64,000 nucleotides of DNA from Streptomyces sp. NRRL S-37 (GTDB lineage: Bacteria; Actinomycetota; Actinomycetes; Streptomycetales; Streptomycetaceae): the NCBI RefSeq assembly GCF_000721605.1, contig NZ_JOIZ01000016.1, positions 62,001-126,000 of the forward strand, given 5' to 3'. Below are positions 1 through 6,056 of the stretch, piece after piece. Position 1 is the stretch's first letter, and each line of letters begins with the position of its first letter. The notes under the pieces are model-generated. The model did no database searches and was not told where the DNA came from. It saw only the letters and a program-made list of their open reading frames with translations. The position numbers and the translations under genes are program-made.

Positions 1-544
1 CCGAGCCGATGTCACGCCCGACCCGGATGCGGTACCGGGCCACCCACTCGTTGCCCGCGACCCCGGCCAGCGCCGCGACGGCGACCGCCGGGACGTGTGC
101 GACCGGGCGCGGGTCCAGCAGCCGGTCGAACGCCGTCCAGCCGGCGAAGGCCGCGGACGCGGCGATCGTCAGCACGATCGCGATGCCCGCCAGGTCCTCC
201 GCGCGCCCGTAGCCGTAGGTGAAACGGCGGGTGGCGGCGCGCCGCCCCAGGACGAAGGCGATGCCCAGCGGCACGGCGGTCAGCGCGTCCGCCGCGTTGT
301 GCACCGTGTCGCCGAGCAGCGCCACCGAGCCCGACACGGCCACCACGGCCGCCTGCGCCAGCGCCGTCACGCCCAGCACCGCGAGCGAGACCCACAGGGC
401 GCGCATGCCCCGGGCCGAGGACTCCAGCGCGGAGTCGAGCTTGTCCGCGGTCTCGTGGGAGTGCGGGGTGAGGAGGTGGGCGAGGCGGTGCAGCGGTGAG
501 GCCCGGTGGTGCCCGTGCTCATGACGGTGGTGGCGGTCGCTCAC
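1..544 (-). CDS. Cation diffusion facilitator (CDF) metal exporter, C-terminus cut by the window edge
   Basis: About 181 N-terminal residues are visible; the gene runs off the left edge. CDF proteins export Zn2+ or other divalent metals across the cell membrane in exchange for protons. The N-terminus is His-rich (HHRHEHGHH, residues 5-13). A first membrane helix follows at about residues 50-70, then the metal-site motif DTVHNAADAL (HxxxD) at about 78-87 and further hydrophobic helices. The GTG start at 544 is chosen because a purine-rich GGAAGGGGA lies just upstream. The gene is divergent from an ArsR regulator 60 bp away, the usual arrangement for metal-induced efflux. The exact metal cannot be read from this part. 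Confidence 0.88.
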   Translation of the reverse strand, partial: MSDRHHRHEHGHHRASPLHRLAHLLTPHSHETADKLDSALESSARGMRALWVSLAVLGVTALAQAAVVAVSGSVALLGDTVHNAADALTAVPLGIAFVLGRRAATRRFTYGYGRAEDLAGIAIVLTIAASAAFAGWTAFDRLLDPRPVAHVPAVAVAALAGVAGNEWVARYRIRVGRDIGS

Positions 545-597
545 GGTCGTCCCCTTCCGGTGCGCGGGTGGACACGGCGGCGCCCACCCCACCATTA

Positions 598-615
598 TGT
601 GCGTATGAGCGCACG
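598..615. promoter_or_regulatory. Possible ArsR/SmtB operator overlapping the arsR start
   Basis: Imperfect inverted repeat TGTGCG-TATGAG-CGCACG (5 of 6 positions symmetrical) lying across the ATG at 605. ArsR-family repressors bind short AT-flanked inverted repeats in their own divergent promoters. No ribosome binding site precedes the ATG, which fits a leaderless transcript or a start at the next ATG (617). The operator role is inferred. Confidence 0.4.
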
Positions 616-964
616 CATGCACTTGTCACCTGCGCACGGCGCGCACCCGCGCACTCCCGGCGAGGAGCACTTCGCGCTCGCGGCGGAACTGCTCGCCCTG
701 CTCGGCGACCGCACCCGGCTGACCCTGCTGCACGCCCTGACCGGCGGCGAGGCCGACGTCACCACGCTCACCGAGGCCTGCGGCGCGGCCCGGCCCGCGG
801 TCAGCCAGCATCTGGCGCGACTGCGGCTCGCGGGTCTCGTGGACACCCGCAAGAAGGGCCGCCGGGTGATCTACTCCCTGCGCGACGGCCATCTGCGGCG
901 GCTGGTGGACGAGGCGCTGAACGTGGCCGACCACCGGATCGGCGACCGGCCTCCGCACGACTGA
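605..964 (+). CDS. ArsR/SmtB-family winged-helix metal-responsive regulator
   Basis: A 119-aa winged-helix repressor. The recognition region is visible as CGAARPAVSQHLARLR (about residues 59-74), followed by the wing AGLVDTRKKGRRVIYSL, which is typical of ArsR/SmtB proteins. The conserved N-terminal pattern LALLGDRTRLTLLHAL is also present. It sits back to back with a CDF exporter gene, so it probably derepresses that exporter when a metal such as zinc binds. His residues lie at the C-terminus (HLRRLVDEALNVADHR), where SmtB-like sensors carry alpha-5 metal ligands. ATG 605 is used as start; ATG 617 is an alternative because no Shine-Dalgarno sequence is seen. Confidence 0.88.
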   Translation: MSARMHLSPAHGAHPRTPGEEHFALAAELLALLGDRTRLTLLHALTGGEADVTTLTEACGAARPAVSQHLARLRLAGLVDTRKKGRRVIYSLRDGHLRRLVDEALNVADHRIGDRPPHD

Positions 965-974
965 CGGGCCCGCC

Positions 975-2198
975 TCAGTACCGCGCGGCCGTGCCCAGGT
1001 ACTGCTCCGCGAAGGCGGCAGCGGCGGCGGGGGAGGAGAACAGGCGGCGCAGCCGGGCGACCGTGGTGCCCGCGCGGAACGGGTCGCCCGCCGCACTGCC
1101 GTGGTACAGCTCCGACAGCCACTGCGAGAACTCCTGGTAGTCCCACACGCGCCGCAGACACTCCTGCGAGTAACCGGCCAGTCCGCTGTCGTCGCCCTCG
1201 GCCAGCCGGGCGACCAGCGCGTCGCCGAGCAGGAACGCGTCGTGCAGGGCGAGGTTCAGGCCCTTGGCGGCGATCGGCGCGACCAGGTGGGCCGCGTCCC
1301 CGGCCAGGAAGAGCCGGCCGGACGCCATCGGCTCGGTGACGTAGTCGTGCATGTCCAGTACGCGCTTCTCGATCAGCCGCCCCTCGGTGAGCGGGGCCGC
1401 TCCGGCCGCCCCGAGCCGGCGCCGCAGCTCGGCCCAGACCCGCTCGTGCGGCCAGTCGTCCGGGTCGTCGCCGGGCGGGCACTGGAGGTAGTAGCGGGTC
1501 ACCTCGGGGCTGCGGGGCATCTGACCGGCGAAGCCGTCCGGATGGCAGCCGAACAGGACGCAGTCGGCGGACGGCGGCGCCTCGGCGAGCAGGGCCAGCC
1601 AGCCGATGCCGTAGTCGTGCCGTGCCACCCGGGCCCGCCCCGGAGCGAGGGCGGCCCTGGTCACCCCGCGGGCCCCGTCGCAGCCCGCGACGAAGTCACA
1701 GGCGACGACCTCCCGCCGGCCGGTCTCCGGACAGACGTACGACACCGAGGGACGGTCGCCGTCCAGGTCGTGCAGCCGCACGTCGCGCACACCGAACCGC
1801 ACGGCCCCGCCCCGCACGTCCGCGTACTCCCGCACCAGGTCCGTCACCAGCGACGGCTGCGGGTACACCCAGTGGTGACTTCCCGTCAGCTCCCGGTACG
1901 AGAAGCGGTACCGCTCCCCGCCGAAGCGGAACTCGCACGCGGTGTGCAGCCCGGCCCGCTCCAGCAGGTTCCGCGCGAGGCCCCGCCGCTCCAGACCCCG
2001 TACCGCCCGCTCCTCGATCACCCCGGCCCGCGGCCGCCGCTCGATGAACTCCCGGCTCTCCGTCTCCAGGACCAGACACTCCAGACCGGCCGCCCGCAGG
2101 ATGTTGCCCACGGTGAGCCCGGCGGGCCCGGCACCCACGACGACGACCGGAAAGCGTCGCGGGGAAAGGGAGTCGAGGCGGGGAGAACGCTCGTCCAT
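975..2198 (-). CDS. pobA: 4-hydroxybenzoate 3-monooxygenase-type FAD hydroxylase
   Basis: A 407-aa class A flavoprotein monooxygenase. PobA converts 4-hydroxybenzoate to protocatechuate with NADPH and O2, feeding the beta-ketoadipate pathway. The N-terminal dinucleotide-binding motif GAGPAGLTVG is at about residues 23-32. The second FAD motif, LFLAGDAAHLVAP followed by KGLNLALHDA, lies around 290-320 and matches the PobA-specific pattern. Length is close to the usual 390-400 aa. No protocatechuate genes flank it, so it acts as a stand-alone gene here. The upstream in-frame extension to 2348 overlaps the next gene and was rejected in favour of the ATG at 2198. A related aromatic hydroxylase with another substrate remains possible. 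Confidence 0.85.
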   Translation of the reverse strand: MDERSPRLDSLSPRRFPVVVVGAGPAGLTVGNILRAAGLECLVLETESREFIERRPRAGVIEERAVRGLERRGLARNLLERAGLHTACEFRFGGERYRFSYRELTGSHHWVYPQPSLVTDLVREYADVRGGAVRFGVRDVRLHDLDGDRPSVSYVCPETGRREVVACDFVAGCDGARGVTRAALAPGRARVARHDYGIGWLALLAEAPPSADCVLFGCHPDGFAGQMPRSPEVTRYYLQCPPGDDPDDWPHERVWAELRRRLGAAGAAPLTEGRLIEKRVLDMHDYVTEPMASGRLFLAGDAAHLVAPIAAKGLNLALHDAFLLGDALVARLAEGDDSGLAGYSQECLRRVWDYQEFSQWLSELYHGSAAGDPFRAGTTVARLRRLFSSPAAAAAFAEQYLGTAARY

Positions 2199-2236
2199 CG
2201 CGCCATTATGGCGGCCCGGCGCCCCCGGGACAGGCC

Positions 2237-2644
2237 CTAACCGAGCCGGGGTATCTCGATCGCCGGGCAGCGGTCCATCACCATCTCCAGGCCCGCCGCG
2301 CGGGTCCGCTCGTAGGCCGCCTCGTCGATGACGCCGAGCTGGAACCACACCGCCCCGGCGCCCCTGGCCACCGCCTCGTCCGCGACGGCCCCGGCCAGGT
2401 CGCTGTTGACGAACACGTCCACGACGTCCACCGGGAAGGGGATGTCCGCGAGGGAGGCGTAGCCCTGCTCGCCGTGCACGGTCTCGGCCTTCGGGTGCAC
2501 CGGCACCACCCGCTTGCCGAACCGCTGGAGCACCTGGGCGACCCCGTACGCCGCGCGCTGCCGGTTCGACGACAGGCCGACCACGGCCCAGGTGTCACCG
2601 AGTCCGGTGAGGATCTTGCGGACCGTCGCCTCGTCGCCGTACAC
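2237..2644 (-). CDS. CoA-binding domain protein (YccU/YmdB-like)
   Basis: A 135-aa single-domain Rossmann protein of the CoA_binding family, small cytosolic proteins related to the succinyl-CoA synthetase alpha-subunit nucleotide-binding fold. Visible hallmarks are WAVVGLSSNRQRAAYGVAQ near the N-terminus, VVPVHPKAE, and the C-terminal RCPAIEIPRL that is characteristic of this family. The GTG at 2644 is preceded by GGGAGG with 6-nt spacing, which decides the start. Its partner and physiological role are not established for the family. It lies upstream of pobA on the same strand with a 38-bp gap, so the two could be cotranscribed. Confidence 0.85.
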   Translation of the reverse strand: MYGDEATVRKILTGLGDTWAVVGLSSNRQRAAYGVAQVLQRFGKRVVPVHPKAETVHGEQGYASLADIPFPVDVVDVFVNSDLAGAVADEAVARGAGAVWFQLGVIDEAAYERTRAAGLEMVMDRCPAIEIPRLG

Positions 2645-2845
2645 CGTCGGCCTCCCGGGAGTCGTGAAACAGCTGTCGCCCCGCACAACGAAGCGGGACG
2701 CGTGGTGATTCCCGAAACCGCCCGTCTCCGCCGGGAGGTGGACTGTACCGGCCACCGGGCCGCCCGGCGCCGGGAACCGCACACGGTGACCCGAAAAGCG
2801 GCCCGGATACCTGCGTACGCCCGCTCACGCGCCTACGCTCGCCTC

Positions 2846-3559
2846 GTGCTGCGCATCACCGACGCCCGAACCGGCGAACCCGTGGACGCCGCCCCCGCCC
2901 GGCGGGGCCTGATCCGGGTCGAGGCCCACACCCAGGGGTCCGACCCGACGAACCTGCGTGTGCTGCTCGTCGCCGACCTGCTCGTACGCGCCCTGGAACT
3001 CGGCGGCACGCCGGTCTGGGCGCTGCTCACCGGCGACCGGCGGCGGGCGGAACTCCGCGCGGCGGGCGCGGCCCTCGGGGTCCGGCCCTTCGAGGACGGC
3101 GGGGACACCGGCACCGGTCTGGGCGAGGCCCAGGTGCTGCACGTGGTGAGCGAGGGCGGCGCGACACCCGACGGAGTGCGCGTCGCCGTGGCCCCCGCGC
3201 ACGGGGAGGCGGCCGGCGCCGACCCCGCCGCCCTGCGCCTGGCTCTGCTCGCCCGCCCCAGAAGCGAGCCCGTGACGATCGGCCCGGCCGTCCTGGGCGA
3301 CGCCGCCGCAGCCCTCGACCGCTGGCGCCGCGCGGTCGCCGACTGGGCGCGACGGCCCTCGAAGCCGGTCCCCGACGCGGTACGCGCCGATCTGCGCACC
3401 GCGTGGGAGGACGATCTCGACACGGCCGGCGTGCTGGGCGTCCTCCGCGCGGTGGAGACGGACCCCGGCCTGGCGGACGGCGCCCGCTTCGAGACGTACG
3501 CCTACGCCGACCGGCTGCTCGGTCTCGACCTCACCCGGGACCTGGGGTCCCCGGCATGA
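2846..3559 (+). CDS. Cysteinyl-tRNA synthetase-like protein without catalytic motifs
   Basis: A 237-aa protein of unknown function that looks like a pared-down CysRS. The N-terminus, LRITDARTGEPVDAAP then LRVLLVADLLVRALELGG, follows the CysRS start. However, the stretch where CysRS has CGPTVYD and the HIGH motif reads AHTQGSDPTN, and no KMSKS is present. The C-terminal part (DDLDTAGVLGVLRAVE and YADRLLGLDL, about residues 190-230) resembles the CysRS helical segment. It cannot be an aminoacyl-tRNA synthetase on these residues. GTG 2846 is used; no better start is obvious. Its stop overlaps the sixA start as ATGA, so the two are translationally coupled. Confidence 0.7.
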   Translation: MLRITDARTGEPVDAAPARRGLIRVEAHTQGSDPTNLRVLLVADLLVRALELGGTPVWALLTGDRRRAELRAAGAALGVRPFEDGGDTGTGLGEAQVLHVVSEGGATPDGVRVAVAPAHGEAAGADPAALRLALLARPRSEPVTIGPAVLGDAAAALDRWRRAVADWARRPSKPVPDAVRADLRTAWEDDLDTAGVLGVLRAVETDPGLADGARFETYAYADRLLGLDLTRDLGSPA

Positions 3560-4098
3560 TCGAGCGTGCCGGGCCGGGACCGCTGCGCCGTCTGGTCGTC
3601 CTGCGCCACGCCAAGTCCGCCCGGCCGGAAGGCGTCACCGACCACGAGCGTCCCCTCGCCCCGCGCGGCCTCCGGGACGCCCCCGCCGCCGGACGCGCGC
3701 TCGCCCAGGCCGACTGCCTGCCGGGCCTCGCCCTGTGCTCCACCGCCGTCCGGGCCCGCCGCACCTGGGAGCTGGCCGCCGCGCAGTGGGGCACGCCCCC
3801 GCCGGTCCGCCACGACCCCCGCCTGTACCACGCCGACGTCCCCGGGCTGCTGGACGTGGTGCGCGAGACACCGGCCGAGGTCGAGACGCTGCTGCTGATC
3901 GGACACAACCCGGGCCTTGAGGACCTCGTCCTGACCCTGGCCGGCGACGGCCTGGACGACACCCTGGACCGGATCCGCGCCACGTTCCCCACCTCCGCGA
4001 TCGCCGTGCTGTCCTGGCGCGGCGCCGCATGGCGGGACCTCGTTCCGGGCGCCGCCCTCCTGACGTCGCTGACCGTGCCCCGGGGCGGGCGACGGTAG
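3556..4098 (+). CDS. sixA: SixA-type phosphohistidine phosphatase
   Basis: A 180-aa histidine phosphatase. The catalytic RHG-like motif is LRHAKSARP at residues 16-24 and the second catalytic His is in LLIGHNPGLED (about 114-124). SixA enzymes remove phosphate from phosphohistidine, for example on HPt domains or PTS proteins, in the cytoplasm. The ATG overlaps the stop of the CysRS-like gene by four bases, so expression of the pair is tied. The natural substrate in actinomycetes is not defined by the sequence. Confidence 0.88.
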   Translation: MIERAGPGPLRRLVVLRHAKSARPEGVTDHERPLAPRGLRDAPAAGRALAQADCLPGLALCSTAVRARRTWELAAAQWGTPPPVRHDPRLYHADVPGLLDVVRETPAEVETLLLIGHNPGLEDLVLTLAGDGLDDTLDRIRATFPTSAIAVLSWRGAAWRDLVPGAALLTSLTVPRGGRR

Positions 4099-4126
4099 CC
4101 CGCGCGGGGACGCATAGGCTGGCCGG

Positions 4127-4753
4127 ATGCAGGACGAGTACCGCACCGTCGCCCGCGCGGGTGTGCACGAGACCGAGATCAACCGCTCCCGCTTCCTGTG
4201 CGCCCTCGCCCCGGCGGCCACCGAGCAGGAGGCGCAGGACTTCGTCGCGGCCGTCCGCAAGGAGCACGCCGACGCCACCCACAACTGCTGGGCCTACGTC
4301 ATCGGCGCCGACGCCTCCACCCAGAAGGCCAGCGACGACGGGGAGCCCGGCGGCACCGCCGGCGTCCCCATGCTCCAGATGCTGCTCCGCCGCGACATGC
4401 GGTACGTCGTCGCCGTCGTCACCCGCTACTACGGCGGTGTCAAGCTCGGCGCCGGCGGCCTCATCCGCGCGTACGGCGGCGCCGTCGGCGAGGCACTGGA
4501 CACCCTCGGCACGATCACCCGGCGCCGCTTCCGGCTGGCCACCGTGACCGTCGGCCACCAGCGGGCCGGCAAGGTCGAGAACGACCTGCGTGCCACCGGA
4601 CGCGAGGTGCGCGACGTGCGCTACGGCGAGGAGGTCACGATCGAGATCGGCCTCCCGGACGCCGACGTGGACGCCTTCCGCACCTGGCTCGCCGACGTCA
4701 CCGCCGGGTCGGCGGGGTTCGAGCTGGGCGGGGAGGCGTACGGGGACGCCTGA
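4127..4753 (+). CDS. YigZ/IMPACT family protein
   Basis: A 208-aa member of the UPF0029/IMPACT family, related to regulators of translation and GCN2 in eukaryotes; bacterial members are cytosolic and their role is unsettled. The family signature is clear: KASDDGEPGGTAGVPML followed by VAVVTRYYGGVKLGAGGLIRAYGGA at about residues 66-118. A C-terminal ferredoxin-like domain (DUF1949) follows, ending with the usual FELGG region. Length matches the family. It starts 28 bp after sixA on the same strand and may belong to that transcription unit. Confidence 0.92.
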   Translation: MQDEYRTVARAGVHETEINRSRFLCALAPAATEQEAQDFVAAVRKEHADATHNCWAYVIGADASTQKASDDGEPGGTAGVPMLQMLLRRDMRYVVAVVTRYYGGVKLGAGGLIRAYGGAVGEALDTLGTITRRRFRLATVTVGHQRAGKVENDLRATGREVRDVRYGEEVTIEIGLPDADVDAFRTWLADVTAGSAGFELGGEAYGDA

Positions 4754-4759
4754 GGGGAC

Positions 4760-4942
4760 TCACGAGACGGGCTCGTGCAGCGGGATGGGGTCGGAGCCGC
4801 CCGAATAGAGGGTCACGGCGTGCGTGCACGGGGCGTCTCCGCAGTCCTCGCAGACTTCGGCAGCCGGCGGGGGGAACAGCTCCGCACCGAGGGACCGCAT
4901 GCGGGCCTCAACCGTGGGCTCTTCCGGCGACTCGTTCCGCAT
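4760..4942 (-). CDS. Small Cys-containing peptide, candidate RiPP precursor
   Basis: A 60-residue unrecognised peptide. The N-terminal half is acidic and leader-like (MRNESPEEPTVEARM...). The C-terminal half holds three Cys at 31, 34 and 39 (VCEDCGDAPCTHAV), a single Tyr (46), two Gly and a Pro-rich tail ending in LHEPVS. It is the last gene of the radical SAM/TPR cassette and overlaps the radical SAM gene by 35 bp. A strong AAGGAG stands 9 nt before its ATG inside that gene, arguing for real translation. A role as substrate of the radical SAM enzyme is inferred from position, size and composition. It could instead be an accessory protein. Confidence 0.6.
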   Translation of the reverse strand: MRNESPEEPTVEARMRSLGAELFPPPAAEVCEDCGDAPCTHAVTLYSGGSDPIPLHEPVS

Positions 4943-6056
4943 CGCGCATCACTCCTTCCACCAGAAGTTTTCTGCCGTTGCGGCAGAAGAGGGTCTCGGT
5001 CGCGTCCAGTCGGCCCGTCTCGAAGTACTTGTTGGCGGCCTGCCCGCCGCGGCAGTAGGCGAACAGGTCGCACACGGCGTGACAGGCGTCCACCCCGGCC
5101 AGGGCTTCGGCGACCCACGCGACCTCCTCGGCACGGGCGAGGCAGCCGGCCAGCCCCCGTTCCCGCACGTCGCCGACGGTGAACCGGCCGTGACGCGCGG
5201 AGGAGAAGCCGGCGAGGTCCGGGCTGAGCGGCACCACCTGCCCGTCCCAGGTGACCATGGGAAGCGGATCGACCGGCAGGCCGGCCCACCGTCCGGCCAC
5301 ACCGGCCAGCTCCGCCCTGACATACCGCCAGGCGTGCTCCAGGTCCCGCAGCGCCGTACGCCGGTCGGCGCGCCCACGAGCGGCCAGCGCGGCCCAGAAC
5401 TCCGCGATGTTCTCGTCGTCGTGGAGGATCCCGGCATGCACGCCCTTGCGTTCCACCAGGTTCACCCCCAGAACGCGGCAGCCGAGAGCGGTGAACCACT
5501 GATGCAGTTCGGCCGCCTTGCGCGGGGACGGGTCGGACACGACGGCGACGGCCCCGAACGCGATGCCGTGCTTCTTGAGCAGCTCGATGCCGCGCAGCAC
5601 GCGGTCCGTCGCCTCCCGGCCGGCGCGGTCCACCCGGTCGGTGCCGGGGCCGGGACCGTCGACACTGACGGAGACTTCGATCCGCCGCTCCGTGAACAGC
5701 CGGCACCACGCCTCGTCGATGAGCGAGGCATTGGTCTGCACGGCGTGCCGTACCGGGTGCCCACGGCCCGGAGGAAACCGGTCGAACAGCTCCCGCAGCC
5801 GGGACACCCCCGTGGCGAGTGGCTCGCCGCCGTGCCACAGCACGGTGACCGGGTGGTGTTCCGACCAGGAGTCGACGGTCCCCGCGACGGCGTCGGCGAC
5901 CTCGTCGGACATCACGCGGGCGAGCCCACGGGAGGGCAGGTAGCAGTAGCGGCAGTCGAGGTTGCACAGCGGGGTCGGCTGGAGCAGGACGCGGGAACTG
6001 GTCTTCGCCAGTCGTGCGGCCGGGGCGGCGAGGGCCGGTGGCGGCGGCCGCGTCAT
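4908..6056 (-). CDS. Radical SAM/SPASM peptide maturase (GrrM-like)
   Basis: A 382-aa radical SAM enzyme. The AdoMet [4Fe-4S] motif CNLDCRYC has Cys at 31, 35 and 38, in the context LLQPTPLCNLDCRYCYLPSR. Next comes WHGGEPLATG, then a SPASM region with Cys at 305, 325, 329, 335 and 358 for auxiliary clusters. This N-terminus resembles the GrrM/OscB group of cyclophane- or crosslink-forming peptide maturases. It should install a C-C or thioether link in a peptide substrate. Its ATG overlaps the stop of the NB-ARC/TPR gene (ATGA), and the 60-aa Cys peptide overlaps its 3' end. The substrate is inferred, not proven. Confidence 0.85.
   Translation of the reverse strand: MTRPPPPALAAPAARLAKTSSRVLLQPTPLCNLDCRYCYLPSRGLARVMSDEVADAVAGTVDSWSEHHPVTVLWHGGEPLATGVSRLRELFDRFPPGRGHPVRHAVQTNASLIDEAWCRLFTERRIEVSVSVDGPGPGTDRVDRAGREATDRVLRGIELLKKHGIAFGAVAVVSDPSPRKAAELHQWFTALGCRVLGVNLVERKGVHAGILHDDENIAEFWAALAARGRADRRTALRDLEHAWRYVRAELAGVAGRWAGLPVDPLPMVTWDGQVVPLSPDLAGFSSARHGRFTVGDVRERGLAGCLARAEEVAWVAEALAGVDACHAVCDLFAYCRGGQAANKYFETGRLDATETLFCRNGRKLLVEGVMRDAERVAGRAHG

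Noticed and set aside
4760..6056. Assignment of the radical SAM locus to the FxsA/FxsB system
   Set aside because: The peptide does not end in FxSxx and the maturase N-terminus is of the PTPLCNLDCRYCYLPSR (GrrM-like) type rather than the FxsB type.
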